64,000 bases of DNA. Origin: Rhizobacter sp. AJA081-3 (GTDB lineage Bacteria > Pseudomonadota > Gammaproteobacteria > Burkholderiales > Burkholderiaceae_C). The notes beneath the pieces are model-generated. The model had not been told where the DNA came from. It did no database searches and saw only the letters and a list, made by a program, of their open reading frames with translations. This document shows, piece after piece, positions 9,238 to 17,776 of the stretch. The stretch spans positions 2,108,001 through 2,172,000 of the forward strand of contig NZ_CP059067.1 of NCBI RefSeq assembly GCF_017795745.1, read 5' to 3'. How positions within the stretch are numbered: position 1 is the first letter of the stretch; every line of letters begins with the position of its first letter. A program made the position numbers and the translations under genes.

Positions 9238-10695
9238 ATGCACATCCAGCACCTGATCGACGGCAAGCCGGTGGGCAGCCGCGGCCGCTTCGAGTCCCTC
9301 AACCCGGCCACGCAGGAGGTGCTGGGCGAGGTGGCGCAAGGCGGTGCCGCCGAGGTCGATGCCGCAGTGGCCGCGGCGAAGGCCGCCTTCCCGAAGTGGG
9401 CCGGACTGCCCGCCACCGAGCGCGCGAAGCTGATGCGCAAGCTCGGCGAACTGATTGCCGCGCACGTGCCGGAGATTGCGCGCACCGAGACGCAGGATAC
9501 GGGCCAGGTGATCGCGCAGACCGGCAAGCAGCTGGTGCCGCGCGCCGCCGACAACTTCCACTACTTTGCCGAGATGTGCGTGCGCGTGGACGGCCACACC
9601 TACCCGACGCCCACGCACCTGAACTACACGCTGTACCACCCGGTGGGCGTGTGCGCGTTGATCAGCCCGTGGAACGTGCCCTTCATGACGGCGACCTGGA
9701 AGGTCGCGCCGGCGCTGGCCTTCGGCAACACCGCCGTGCTGAAGATGAGCGAACTCTCGCCGATGAGCGCGGCGCGCCTGGGCGAGCTGGCGCTGGAGGC
9801 CGGCATCCCGGCCGGCGTGCTCAACATCGTGCACGGCTACGGCCGCGAAGCCGGCGAGCCGCTGGTCGCCCACCCCGACGTGCGCGCCATCTCCTTCACC
9901 GGCAGCACCGTCACCGGCAACCGCATCGTGCAGGCCGCGGGGCTGAAGAAGTTCAGCATGGAGCTTGGCGGCAAGAGCCCCTTCGTGGTCTTCGACGACG
10001 CCGATCGGGCCCGCGCTCTCGACGCCGCCGTGTTCATGATCTTCAGCAACAACGGCGAGCGTTGCACGGCGGGCAGCCGCATCCTCGTGCAGAAGTCGAT
10101 CTATGCCGACTTCGCGGCGAAGTTCGCCGAGCGCGCGAAGCGCATCACGGTGGGCGACCCGCTGGACGAGAAGACGATCATCGGCCCGTTGATCAGCCAG
10201 GCGCATCTTGCCAAGGTGCGCCACTACATCGAGCTGGGCCCGAAGGAAGGCGCCACGCTGCTGTGCGGCGGGCTGGAGGCACCCGATCTGCCGGCGCACC
10301 TGAAGCGCGGCAACTTCGTGCGGCCGACCGTATTCGCCGACGTCGACAACCGCATGAAGATCGCCCAGGACGAGATCTTCGGCCCGGTGGCCTGCCTGAT
10401 CCCCTTCGACGACGAGGCCGACGCGATCCGCATCGCCAACGACATCGCCTATGGCCTGTCGAGCTATGTGTGGACCGAGAACCTCGGCCGCGCGCACCGC
10501 GTGGCGGCGGCCATCGAGGCCGGCATGTGCTTCGTCAACAGCCAGAACGTGCGCGACCTGCGCCAGCCTTTCGGCGGCACCAAGGCCAGCGGCACCGGAC
10601 GCGAGGGCGGCACCTGGAGCTACGAGGTGTTCCTCGAGCCGAAGAACGTTGCGGTGTCGCTGGGCTCGCACCACATTCCGCACTGGGGGGCCTGA
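9238..10695 (+). CDS. hpaE: 5-carboxymethyl-2-hydroxymuconate semialdehyde dehydrogenase
   Basis: This 485-residue NAD-dependent aldehyde dehydrogenase oxidises the semialdehyde formed by HpaD. The 'SFTGSTVTGNRI' nucleotide-binding turn, 'MELGGKSPFVVF' general-base Glu region and 'NNGERCTAGSRI' with the catalytic Cys at residue 276 are all present. Length matches HpaE from E. coli. AGGAGCC precedes the ATG. It is placed between hpaG2 and hpaD as in other hpa operons. Confidence 0.93.
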   Translation: MHIQHLIDGKPVGSRGRFESLNPATQEVLGEVAQGGAAEVDAAVAAAKAAFPKWAGLPATERAKLMRKLGELIAAHVPEIARTETQDTGQVIAQTGKQLVPRAADNFHYFAEMCVRVDGHTYPTPTHLNYTLYHPVGVCALISPWNVPFMTATWKVAPALAFGNTAVLKMSELSPMSAARLGELALEAGIPAGVLNIVHGYGREAGEPLVAHPDVRAISFTGSTVTGNRIVQAAGLKKFSMELGGKSPFVVFDDADRARALDAAVFMIFSNNGERCTAGSRILVQKSIYADFAAKFAERAKRITVGDPLDEKTIIGPLISQAHLAKVRHYIELGPKEGATLLCGGLEAPDLPAHLKRGNFVRPTVFADVDNRMKIAQDEIFGPVACLIPFDDEADAIRIANDIAYGLSSYVWTENLGRAHRVAAAIEAGMCFVNSQNVRDLRQPFGGTKASGTGREGGTWSYEVFLEPKNVAVSLGSHHIPHWGA

Positions 10696-10697
10696 GC

Positions 10698-11624
10698 ATG
10701 GGCACGCTGGCACTCGCCGCCAAGATCACCCACGTCCCGTCGATGTACCTCAGCGAGCTCGACGGCCCGCGCAAGGGCACGCGGCAGGACGCGATCGACG
10801 GGCACAAGGAGATCGGCCGCCGCTGCCGCGCGCTCGGCGTCGACACCATCGTCGTGTTCGACACGCACTGGCTGGTCAACGCCAACTACCACGTCAATTG
10901 CGCGCCGCACTTCAGGGGCCTGTACACGAGCAACGAGCTGCCACACTTCATCTCCAACCTGGGCTACGAGTTCCCGGGCAACCCGGCACTCGGCCAATTG
11001 CTCGCCAAGGTGGCCAATGAGATGGGCGTGGAGACGCTGGCGCATGAGCGCACCACGCTCGCGCCGGAGTACGGCACGCTAGTGCCGATGCGCTACATGA
11101 ACGAGGACCAACACTTCAAGGTGGTGTCGGTGTCGGCGCTGTGCCAGGCGCACTACCTGAACGACAGCTCGCGGCTGGGCTGGGCGATGCGACGCGCGGT
11201 GGAGAAGCACTACGACGGCACGGTGGCCTTTCTCGCGAGCGGGTCGCTTAGCCACCGCTTCGCGCAGAACGGCCTCGCGCCGGAGTTCGCCTTCAAGATC
11301 TGGAGCCCCTTCCTGCAGGCGCTGGACCACGAGGTGGTCGAGATCTGGAAGCGCGGCGACTGGAAGACCTTCTGCGGCATGCTGCCCGAGTACGCCGCCA
11401 AGGGCCACGGCGAAGGTTTCATGCACGACACCGCGATGTTGATGGGCGCGCTCGGCTGGAGCGACTACGACGCGCCGGTGGAGATCGTCACGCCCTACTT
11501 CGGCGCCTCCGGCACCGGGCAGATCAACGCCGTGTTCCCCGTCACGCCGCAGTCGGGCGCGGCGATCCCGGCGCCCGTCGCGTCCAGCGCCGAGGGCTAC
11601 ACCTCGATCGCCACGCGGCTGTGA
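10698..11624 (+). CDS. hpaD: 3,4-dihydroxyphenylacetate 2,3-dioxygenase
   Basis: This 308-residue extradiol ring-cleavage enzyme of the LigB (class III) superfamily opens homoprotocatechuate between C2 and C3 using Fe(II) or Mn(II). His12 in 'KITHVPSMYLSELDGPRKG' lies in the conserved N-terminal metal region, and 'DTHWLVN' and 'GSLSHRFAQNG' are family motifs. The ATG at 10698 follows the hpaE stop by two bases. An open frame continues upstream through hpaE but is a shadow of that gene. Confidence 0.93.
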   Translation: MGTLALAAKITHVPSMYLSELDGPRKGTRQDAIDGHKEIGRRCRALGVDTIVVFDTHWLVNANYHVNCAPHFRGLYTSNELPHFISNLGYEFPGNPALGQLLAKVANEMGVETLAHERTTLAPEYGTLVPMRYMNEDQHFKVVSVSALCQAHYLNDSSRLGWAMRRAVEKHYDGTVAFLASGSLSHRFAQNGLAPEFAFKIWSPFLQALDHEVVEIWKRGDWKTFCGMLPEYAAKGHGEGFMHDTAMLMGALGWSDYDAPVEIVTPYFGASGTGQINAVFPVTPQSGAAIPAPVASSAEGYTSIATRL

Positions 11625-11637
11625 ACGAGAAGCCGCC

Positions 11638-12042
11638 ATGCCGCACCTCGTCATCCTCTACACGCCCAACCTCGAGCCCGAGACCGACATGACGGCACTG
11701 TGCCGCACGCTCGCCGATGCGATGCTGTCGGTGCGCGACGAGGCCGGCGCACAGGTCTTCCCGACCGGCGGCACGCGCGTGCTGGCCTACCCTGCAACGC
11801 ATTTCGCAGTGGCCGACGGCTCGGGCGACCACGCCTTCTGCTGGTTCAACCTGCGCATGGGCCGCGGCCGCAGCGAGGCCACGCAGCGCGCCGCCGGGCA
11901 GGCGCTCGCCGACGCGGCGAAGCGGCATTTCGCACCCGTGCTGGCACGCCGCCCGGTCGGGCTGACGCTGCAGGTGGACGTCGGCGACGAAGTGTTCGAC
12001 GCCAAGTTCGGCAACCTCCATCCGCTGTTCGCCAAGGGCTGA
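11638..12042 (+). CDS. hpaF: 5-carboxymethyl-2-hydroxymuconate delta-isomerase
   Basis: This 134-residue tautomerase-superfamily enzyme has the catalytic proline as residue 2 (MPHLVILYTPNLE), which becomes Pro1 after Met removal. It moves the double bond in 5-carboxymethyl-2-hydroxymuconate so that HpaG can decarboxylate it. 'YPATHFAVADG' and 'RGRSEATQRAAGQAL' match the CHMI family. AACGAGAAG upstream of the ATG is a modest ribosome site. Confidence 0.9.
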   Translation: MPHLVILYTPNLEPETDMTALCRTLADAMLSVRDEAGAQVFPTGGTRVLAYPATHFAVADGSGDHAFCWFNLRMGRGRSEATQRAAGQALADAAKRHFAPVLARRPVGLTLQVDVGDEVFDAKFGNLHPLFAKG

Positions 12043-12045
12043 GCC

Positions 12046-12849
12046 ATGCTCGACACCGCCACCATCAGCGCGCTGGCGCGCCAGCTCTACGACGCGCGCA
12101 AGGCGCGCACGCCGCTGCGCCACTTCTCGCGGCAGCACCCGCAGATGAGCATCGACGACGGCTACGCGATCCAGCGCGCCTGGGTGGCGCTGGAGCTGGC
12201 CGACGGCCGCTGCATCCAGGGCCGCAAGATCGGCCTGACCTCGCGCGCGATGCAGCTGTCCAGCCAGATCGACGAGCCGGACTACGCGCCGCTGATGGAC
12301 GACATGTTCTTCGCGCAGGGTGGCGACATCCCCATCGAGCGATTCATCGCACCGCGTGTCGAGGTCGAGCTCGCCTTCGTGCTCGGCCGGCCGCTGCAGG
12401 GCCCGGGCACGACGCTGTTCGACGTGCTCGCCGCCACCGACTACGTCTGCCCGGCGCTGGAGATCATCGACGCGCGCATCGAGCAGTTCGATCGCGAGAC
12501 GAAGGCGCCGCGCAAGGTGTTCGACACCATCAGCGACTTCGCCGCCAACGCCGGCATCGTGCTCGGCGGGCGGCCGGTGAAGCCCGACGCGCTGGACCTG
12601 CGCTGGGTCGGCGCGATGTTGTTCAAGAACGGCGTGATCGAGGAGACGGGCCTGGCCGCCGGCGTGCTGAACCATCCCGCCACCGGCGTGGCCTGGCTGG
12701 CCAACAAGATCGCGCGTCACGACGAGCGCCTGAACGCCGGCGACGTGGTGCTGGCCGGCTCCTTCACGCGCCCCACTCCCGCCGTGGCGGGCGACTGCAT
12801 CCACGCCGACTACGGCCCGTTGGGCACCGTGTCCTTCCGATTCGCCTGA
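12046..12849 (+). CDS. hpaH: 2-oxo-hept-4-ene-1,7-dioate hydratase
   Basis: This 267-residue enzyme adds water to 2-oxo-hept-4-ene-1,7-dioate. It belongs to the MhpD/HpaH hydratase branch of the FAH fold: '[12 protein letters not shown]', '[13 protein letters not shown]' (metal-binding Glu pair) and '[10 protein letters not shown]' are diagnostic. The start is three bases after the hpaF stop, with translation probably coupled. Its product is the substrate for an aldolase. The usual HpaI is not in this operon; a class II aldolase-fold gene follows instead. Confidence 0.92.
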   Translation: MLDTATISALARQLYDARKARTPLRHFSRQHPQMSIDDGYAIQRAWVALELADGRCIQGRKIGLTSRAMQLSSQIDEPDYAPLMDDMFFAQGGDIPIERFIAPRVEVELAFVLGRPLQGPGTTLFDVLAATDYVCPALEIIDARIEQFDRETKAPRKVFDTISDFAANAGIVLGGRPVKPDALDLRWVGAMLFKNGVIEETGLAAGVLNHPATGVAWLANKIARHDERLNAGDVVLAGSFTRPTPAVAGDCIHADYGPLGTVSFRFA

Positions 12850-12858
12850 GGAGCCGCC

Positions 12859-13629
12859 ATGACTTCGCCTGCCCCCGCCTTCGCCCGCCCGGAGCGCTTC
12901 AGCGCCGCCGAATGGGATGCCCGCGTGCAGCTCGCCGCCGCATACCGCATCTTCGACCACCTGGGCTGGACCGAGCTGATCTACAACCACCTGTCGCTGC
13001 GTGTGCCCGGCGAGGACGGCCAGTTCCTCGTCAACCCCTTCGGGCTGCACTACAGCGAGGTGACGGCCTCCAATCTCGTCAAGGTCGACGTCAACGGCAA
13101 GATCCTCGGCCACAGCGACTGGCCGATCAACCCGGCCGGCTTCACCTTCCATGGTGCCATCCACGCCACGCTGCCGGATGCGCACTGCGTGATGCACGTT
13201 CACACCACGCCGACGATGGCGGTGTGCTGCCTCGAGGAGGGCCTGTCCTTCACCAACTTCTACGCCGCGCAGCTGTGGGGCAAGGTGGCGTACCACGCGT
13301 TCGAGGGCATCACGGTGCACCTCGAGGAGGGCCAGCGCATCCTCGCCAGCGCGGATGGCAAGCCGGTGCTGCTGCTTCGCAACCACGGCCCGGTGGTGAT
13401 CGGGCAGACGCTGCCGCAGGCCTTCGCCTACATGTGGGTGCTGCAGCGCGCCTGCGAGGTGCAGCTGGCGTCACAGGGCAAGGGGGCGCTGCGGCCGATC
13501 CCGGTGCCGGTGCTCGAGGCCTGCGTGCGCGATGCGCTGAACTTCAACCCGAAGTACGGTGCGGGCGAAGACGGCTTCACCGCGCTGCAGCGGCTGGTCG
13601 ACGCGAAAGACCCGGGCTACCGCCGCTGA
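12859..13629 (+). CDS. Class II aldolase/adducin family protein
   Basis: This 256-residue protein has the AraD/FucA fold: 'IYNHLSLRVPG', zinc-site 'MHVHTTPTMAV' and 'LLRNHGPVVIG'. Such enzymes cleave or form carbon-carbon bonds using Zn2+, although many members are decarboxylases or of unknown role. It is the last gene of the hpa operon, nine bases after hpaH and just before the terminator. That is the place normally held by hpaI, which is unrelated in fold. A role as the 4-hydroxy-2-oxoheptanedioate aldolase is possible but is inference only. Confidence 0.85.
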   Translation: MTSPAPAFARPERFSAAEWDARVQLAAAYRIFDHLGWTELIYNHLSLRVPGEDGQFLVNPFGLHYSEVTASNLVKVDVNGKILGHSDWPINPAGFTFHGAIHATLPDAHCVMHVHTTPTMAVCCLEEGLSFTNFYAAQLWGKVAYHAFEGITVHLEEGQRILASADGKPVLLLRNHGPVVIGQTLPQAFAYMWVLQRACEVQLASQGKGALRPIPVPVLEACVRDALNFNPKYGAGEDGFTALQRLVDAKDPGYRR

Positions 13630-13631
13630 AC

Positions 13632-13654
13632 CGGCCGGTCGGGCGGCCGTTTTT
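13632..13654 (+). terminator. Intrinsic terminator of the hpa operon
   Basis: CGGCCG, loop GTCGGG, CGGCCG, then TTTTT: a 6-bp GC-only stem with a U-tract, two bases after the last hpa stop codon. It separates the hpa operon from the arsenic genes. Confidence 0.8.
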
Positions 13655-13668
13655 CGATCTCTGCCTGC

Positions 13669-13708
13669 TTGACCGCGTGCAATGCTTCGATATACTTAGA
13701 ATTATGAA
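13669..13708 (+). promoter_or_regulatory. arsR promoter with overlapping ArsR-type operator
   Basis: TTGACC (13669-13674) and TATACT (13691-13696) are 16 bases apart. Transcription should start near 13703, almost at the ATG at 13704. An imperfect dyad at 13686-13708 (TTC....ATaCT-t-AGaAT....GAA) covers the -10 box and the start codon and would let ArsR shut off its own gene. No Shine-Dalgarno sequence is visible. The unusually AT-rich patch stands out in this GC-rich region. Confidence 0.6.
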
Positions 13709-14033
13709 TGAGCAATCCGCCGTCGCTGCGCTCGCCGCACTCGCCCAGGAAGCCCGGCTTCGCGTCTTCCGTGCACTGGTGGGCGCAGGCCCGCAGGGCA
13801 TGACCCCCGGCGCGCTTTCCTCGATGCTCGACATCCCGGCCTCGACGCTCTCTTTCCACCTCAAGGAACTGGTCCATGCCGACCTCGTCCATGCCGAGCG
13901 GGAAGGACGCAACCTGCACTACCGGCCCGCCCTCGGGCAGATGAACGAACTTCTCGCCTATCTCACCGCCCACTGCTGCATGGGCCAGTCCTGTGCACCG
14001 TCCAGCGGCTCCAAGCGCCGCACCACCTGCTGA
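13704..14033 (+). CDS. arsR: ArsR/SmtB family arsenic-responsive repressor
   Basis: This 109-residue winged-helix repressor has the DNA-recognition helix in 'IPASTLSFHLKELVHADLV'. It lacks the classic ELCVCDL metal site. Instead Cys91, Cys92 and Cys97 sit at the C-terminus, with a last Cys109. This is the pattern known for Acidithiobacillus-type ArsR, in which three C-terminal cysteines bind As(III) and methylarsenite. It is the first gene of the arsenic island, 12 bases before arsI. Translation is probably leaderless. Confidence 0.9.
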   Translation: MNEQSAVAALAALAQEARLRVFRALVGAGPQGMTPGALSSMLDIPASTLSFHLKELVHADLVHAEREGRNLHYRPALGQMNELLAYLTAHCCMGQSCAPSSGSKRRTTC

Positions 14034-14045
14034 CCCGGAGAACCC

Positions 14046-14516
14046 ATGAAGCGATTCCACGTTCACGTCCACGTCGAGGATCTCGACAAGAGCATCGGCT
14101 TCTATTCGAAGCTGTTCGCCGCGGAACCGAGCCGTGTCGAAGGCGACTATGCCAAGTGGATGCTCGACGATCCGCGCATCAACTTCGCGATCTCGACGCG
14201 AGGCAGCAAGCCCGGCATCGACCACCTCGGCTTCCAGACCGACGATGCCGAGGAACTGGCCGCCTTGAAGGCGCGCGCCGAGGCCGCCGACATGGCGCTG
14301 CTCGACGAAGGCAATACGACCTGCTGCTACGCGCGCAGCGAGAAGCACTGGGTCACCGACCCGCAGGGCATCGCCTGGGAGCACTTCCACACGCTGGGCA
14401 ACATCCCGGTCTTCAGCGAAGGCAGCAAGACCGACGCTGCAACAGCCTGCTGCACGCCGACAACCCGCGGCAAGCCGATCGGCATCCCGGTGAAGTCGCA
14501 ATCCTCCTGCTGCTGA
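14046..14516 (+). CDS. arsI: ArsI organoarsenical C-As lyase (VOC fold)
   Basis: This 156-residue ArsI/CadI family dioxygenase breaks the carbon-arsenic bond of trivalent methyl- and aryl-arsenicals using Fe(II) and O2. The family metal ligands appear as His5 (or a neighbour in FHVHVHVED), His60 and Glu112. The vicinal pair Cys93-Cys94 (TTCCYA) is the known arsenic-binding site. Two further Cys pairs (135-136 and 155-156) lie in the C-terminal tail. The product As(III) can then be removed by the ACR3 pump encoded in the same island. Confidence 0.9.
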   Translation: MKRFHVHVHVEDLDKSIGFYSKLFAAEPSRVEGDYAKWMLDDPRINFAISTRGSKPGIDHLGFQTDDAEELAALKARAEAADMALLDEGNTTCCYARSEKHWVTDPQGIAWEHFHTLGNIPVFSEGSKTDAATACCTPTTRGKPIGIPVKSQSSCC

Positions 14517-14565
14517 CGGGGGCCGCGGCCGGCCCGCGGGCCGCGGGCTGTCACGGTTTCGTCAT

Positions 14566-14586
14566 CCATCATTTCTACACTGATGG
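14566..14586. promoter_or_regulatory. Inverted repeat before the GAPDH-arsJ pair
   Basis: CCATCA, nine bases, TGATGG: a perfect 6-base dyad, 33 bases before the GTG start of the GAPDH gene. It contains TACACT, a possible -10. It could be a second ArsR site giving the arsJ part its own promoter. Just upstream a CG-only 14-base palindrome (CGGCCCGCGGGCCG) has no U-tract. Confidence 0.35.
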
Positions 14587-14619
14587 AAGTACCGTTTCTT
14601 TTCCGGAAGGAATCCCATC

Positions 14620-15663
14620 GTGAGAGTCGGCATCAACGGCATGGGTCGCATCGGACGGCTGGCCCTGCGTGCGGCCCTGGGTGCGGCCGAGCGCCCTGGG
14701 GACGATCCCCGCGCCGGCAACCGGCTGGAGGTGGTGCACCTCAACGAACTGAAAGGTGGTGCCGCCGCCACGGCGCACCTGCTGGAGTTCGACAGCGTGC
14801 AAGGCCGTTGGCGCAGCCGCATCGCAACCGAAGGCGATGCCACCATTCGCATCGACGACCGCCAGCTCGGCTTCTCGTTGCACGCGAGCGCAGCAGCGAT
14901 TCCCTGGGGGGACCTGGGCGTGGATCTGGTGCTCGAGTGCACCGGCAAGTTCCTCACCCCCGAGACGCTGCAGGGACACCTCGACCGCGGCGCCAAGCGT
15001 GTCATCGTCGCCGCGCCCGTGAAGGTCGGCGACGTGCTGAACATCGTGGTCGGCATCAATCACCACCTGTACGACCCGGCGAAGAACCGCATCGTCACGG
15101 CCGCGTCCTGCACGACGAACTGCCTGGCCCCGGTGGTGAAGGTGGTCCATGAAGGCATCGGCATCCGCCACGGCCAGATCACCACGATCCACGACCCGAC
15201 CAACACCAACCTGATGGTCGACGCGCCGCACAAGGACCTGCGCCGCGCCCGCAGCGCGATGCTCAGCCTGGCGCCGACCACCACGGGCAGCGCCACCGCC
15301 ATCGCGCTGATCTATCCCGAGCTCAAGGGCAAGCTCAACGGCCACGCCGTGCGCGCGCCCGTGCTGAACGCATCGCTGACCGACTGCGTGTTCGAACTGA
15401 AGCGCGAGACCACGGCCGAGGAGGTGAACCGCCTGTTCGCCGAAGCCGCGCAGGGATCGCTGGCCGGCATCCTCGGTTACGAGGAGCGGCCGCTCGTCAG
15501 CGCGGACTACGCCCGCGACACCCGCAGCAGCATCGTCGATGCGCTGTCCACGATGGTCACCGACGGCACGCTGCTGAAGGTCTATGCCTGGTACGACAAC
15601 GAGATGGGCTACGCCTGCCGCATGGTCGACCTGGCGTGCCACATGCAGCAGCAAGGCGTTTGA
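14620..15663 (+). CDS. ArsJ-associated glyceraldehyde-3-phosphate dehydrogenase
   Basis: This 347-residue GAPDH has an intact NAD-binding start ([15 protein letters not shown]) and the catalytic Cys164 in '[12 protein letters not shown]'. In ars operons this enzyme uses arsenate in place of phosphate to make 1-arseno-3-phosphoglycerate, which ArsJ exports. It starts with GTG; GGAAGGA eight bases upstream fixes the start. The next gene is arsJ, 16 bases on. An insertion-like stretch (residues about 20-33, '[14 protein letters not shown]') appears relative to glycolytic GAPDH. Confidence 0.92.
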   Translation: MRVGINGMGRIGRLALRAALGAAERPGDDPRAGNRLEVVHLNELKGGAAATAHLLEFDSVQGRWRSRIATEGDATIRIDDRQLGFSLHASAAAIPWGDLGVDLVLECTGKFLTPETLQGHLDRGAKRVIVAAPVKVGDVLNIVVGINHHLYDPAKNRIVTAASCTTNCLAPVVKVVHEGIGIRHGQITTIHDPTNTNLMVDAPHKDLRRARSAMLSLAPTTTGSATAIALIYPELKGKLNGHAVRAPVLNASLTDCVFELKRETTAEEVNRLFAEAAQGSLAGILGYEERPLVSADYARDTRSSIVDALSTMVTDGTLLKVYAWYDNEMGYACRMVDLACHMQQQGV

Positions 15664-15679
15664 CCGGACCGCCGTCGCG

Positions 15680-16909
15680 ATGAACACAGGCACGCGCAAC
15701 TACGCGATCGTCACGGCGGGCTACTGGGGCTTCACGCTCAGCGACGGCGCGCTGCGCATGCTGGTGCTGCTGCACTTCTACCGGCTGGGCTATTCGCCGT
15801 TCACGCTGGCCTTCCTGTTCCTGCTCTACGAAGCGATGGGCGTGGTGGCCAACCTGATCGGCGGGTGGCTGGCCACGCGCTACGGCATCAAGCGCATGCT
15901 GACCGTCGGGCTGTTCACCGAGATCACCGGCTTCCTGCTGATGTCGGCACTCTCGCCGGCGTGGTCGGTGGCCTTGTCGGTCGCCTGGGTCGTCGGTGCG
16001 CAAGGCATCTGCGGCGTGGCCAAGGACCTGACCAAGACCGCCAGCAAGTCGGCCATCAAGGCCACCGCGGGCGACGCGTCGGGCCAGCTGTTCAAGTGGG
16101 TGGCCTTCTTCACCGGCAGCAAGAACGCGATGAAGGGCGTGGGCTTCTTCCTCGGCGGCGTGCTGCTGCAGGCGGTCGGCTTTCAGGCGGCGCTGTGGAT
16201 CATGGCGGCCGGACTGGCGATCGTCTTCGTCGGCGTCGTCAGTTTCGTGCCGCCGCTGATGGGCAAGAGCAAGGCGTCGAAGTCGGCCAAGGAACTGTTC
16301 GCCAAGAACCGCGGCATCAACCTGCTGGCAGCTGCGCGTGTGGCGCTGTTCGGCGCCCGCGACGTGTGGTTCGTGGTCGGCGTGCCGGTGTTCCTGTACG
16401 CCTCGGGCTGGACCTTCACGATGGTCAGCGGCTTCGTCGCGCTGTGGACCATCGGTTACGGCGTGGTGCAGGCAGCCGCACCGGCGATCGTGCGGCGCAG
16501 CGACGATGGCCTGAGCGCCGAAGTGCCCGCAGCGCGCCTGTGGTCGGCGCTGCTGGCCGTCGTGCCCATCGGCCTGGCCGTGCTCGTGGCGATGAAGGTG
16601 CCGAACCTCGAATGGGTGGTCGTCGCCGGGCTCGGCCTGTTCGGCTTCGCCTTCGCGGTCAACTCGTCGGTGCACTCGTACCTGGTGCTGGCTTATGCCG
16701 GCTCGGAGAAGGCCGCCGAGGACGTGGGCTTCTACTACGCCGCCAACGCACTGGGTCGATTCTTCGGCACCCTGCTCTCCGGCCTGCTGTACCAGTGGGG
16801 CGGCCTGCTGTACTCGCTGATCGGCTCGGCGGCCATGTTGGTCGCCTGCTGGCTGGTCACCCTGGCGCTGCCGACCCGCGCGCAGGCATCCGTCCAGCCG
16901 GCCACATGA
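15680..16909 (+). CDS. arsJ: ArsJ organoarsenical efflux MFS transporter
   Basis: This 409-residue major facilitator protein has about eleven to twelve membrane segments. The N-terminal 'RNYAIVTAGYWGFTLSDGA' (19 residues) and 'AKDLTKTASKSAIK' loop are hallmarks of ArsJ. It exports 1-arseno-3-phosphoglycerate made by the upstream GAPDH, and the product falls apart outside the cell to arsenate. Its stop overlaps the second arsR by ATGA. The pairing GAPDH-arsJ strongly supports the assignment. Confidence 0.92.
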   Translation: MNTGTRNYAIVTAGYWGFTLSDGALRMLVLLHFYRLGYSPFTLAFLFLLYEAMGVVANLIGGWLATRYGIKRMLTVGLFTEITGFLLMSALSPAWSVALSVAWVVGAQGICGVAKDLTKTASKSAIKATAGDASGQLFKWVAFFTGSKNAMKGVGFFLGGVLLQAVGFQAALWIMAAGLAIVFVGVVSFVPPLMGKSKASKSAKELFAKNRGINLLAAARVALFGARDVWFVVGVPVFLYASGWTFTMVSGFVALWTIGYGVVQAAAPAIVRRSDDGLSAEVPAARLWSALLAVVPIGLAVLVAMKVPNLEWVVVAGLGLFGFAFAVNSSVHSYLVLAYAGSEKAAEDVGFYYAANALGRFFGTLLSGLLYQWGGLLYSLIGSAAMLVACWLVTLALPTRAQASVQPAT

Positions 16910-17250
16910 ACGCGATGGACGAGAAGGCGGCCGTGCGGGCGCTCGGGGCGCTCGCACAGGAGGTGCGCCTGCGCATCTTTCGAGCTGTCGTCGGCGTCGG
17001 CCCCGGCGGCATGACGCCGGGAGCCCTGGCGGCCGAGCTGGCCGTACCGCCTTCGACGGTGTCCTTCCACGTCAAGGAATTGCTGCACGCCGGCCTGCTG
17101 ACGCAGGAGCGCGACGGCCGGTTCCTGATCTACCGGCCGAGCATCGGCACGATGAACGAGTTGCTCGCCTACCTGTCGGCGCACTGCTGCCAGGCCGTCA
17201 CCTGCGAGCCGGCATCGTCTGCGCCCGGCCTGGCGTGCACCACCTGCTGA
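16906..17250 (+). CDS. arsR: Second ArsR/SmtB family repressor
   Basis: This 114-residue paralogue of the repressor at 13704 shares the 'MTPGALAAELAVPPSTVSF' recognition region and the same C-terminal arsenic site (Cys94, Cys95, Cys100), with extra Cys111 and Cys114. It is embedded mid-operon, coupled to arsJ by a 4-base overlap and 31 bases before arsC. Two closely related ArsR proteins in one island may give graded or two-site control, or may reflect joining of two ars modules. Confidence 0.9.
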   Translation: MNAMDEKAAVRALGALAQEVRLRIFRAVVGVGPGGMTPGALAAELAVPPSTVSFHVKELLHAGLLTQERDGRFLIYRPSIGTMNELLAYLSAHCCQAVTCEPASSAPGLACTTC

Positions 17251-17281
17251 ACAGAATCGAACCCACCTTCGGAGAATCCCG

Positions 17282-17776
17282 ATGAACGACAAGGTCTACA
17301 ACGTGCTCTTCGTGTGCACCCACAACTCGGCGCGGTCGATCATGGCCGAGGGCATCCTGAACAGCCTCGGCCGCGGCCAGTTCAAGGCGTTTTCCGCGGG
17401 CAGCCACCCCGGCACGTCGGTCAACCCGTTCGCGCTGAAGACCTTGTCGGCCCTTCACATCCCGACCGACGGCTATCGCAGCAAGGACTGGGACGAGTTC
17501 GCTCGCCCGGGGGCGCCGGAACTCGACTTCGTCTTCACGGTCTGCGACAAGGCGGCCGGCGAGGTGTGCCCGGTCTGGCCCGGCCAGCCGATGACGGCCC
17601 ACTGGGGCGTGGCGGATCCGGCCGCCTTCGAAGGCACCGACGAGCAGAAGGCCAAGGTGTTCTGGGACACGGCGGTCGTCCTCAAGCGCCGCATCGAACT
17701 GATGCTGGCCCTGCCTCTGGCGTCGCTGGACAAGATGGCGATCCAGCGCGAGATCCGCGACATCGGCAGCCGATGA
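17282..17776 (+). CDS. arsC: Arsenate reductase ArsC (LMW phosphatase type, thioredoxin-coupled)
   Basis: This 164-residue enzyme reduces arsenate to arsenite. The nucleophile is Cys12 in the P-loop CTHNSARS; Cys88 and Cys96 ('VCDKAAGEVCPVWPG') provide the relay typical of the low-molecular-weight phosphatase-like class that is recycled by thioredoxin. GGAGAATCCC before the ATG is a good ribosome site. Its stop overlaps the acr3 start by four bases, coupling reduction with export. Confidence 0.93.
   Translation: MNDKVYNVLFVCTHNSARSIMAEGILNSLGRGQFKAFSAGSHPGTSVNPFALKTLSALHIPTDGYRSKDWDEFARPGAPELDFVFTVCDKAAGEVCPVWPGQPMTAHWGVADPAAFEGTDEQKAKVFWDTAVVLKRRIELMLALPLASLDKMAIQREIRDIGSR

Noticed and set aside
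9396-10697. Upstream extension of hpaD through hpaE giving a 742-residue fusion
   Set aside because: The extra part is hpaE read in another frame; hpaD has its own ATG two bases after the hpaE stop.
14525-14555. GC-only palindrome after arsI as a terminator
   Set aside because: Strong stem but no T-run on either strand, and the next ars gene follows in the same direction.
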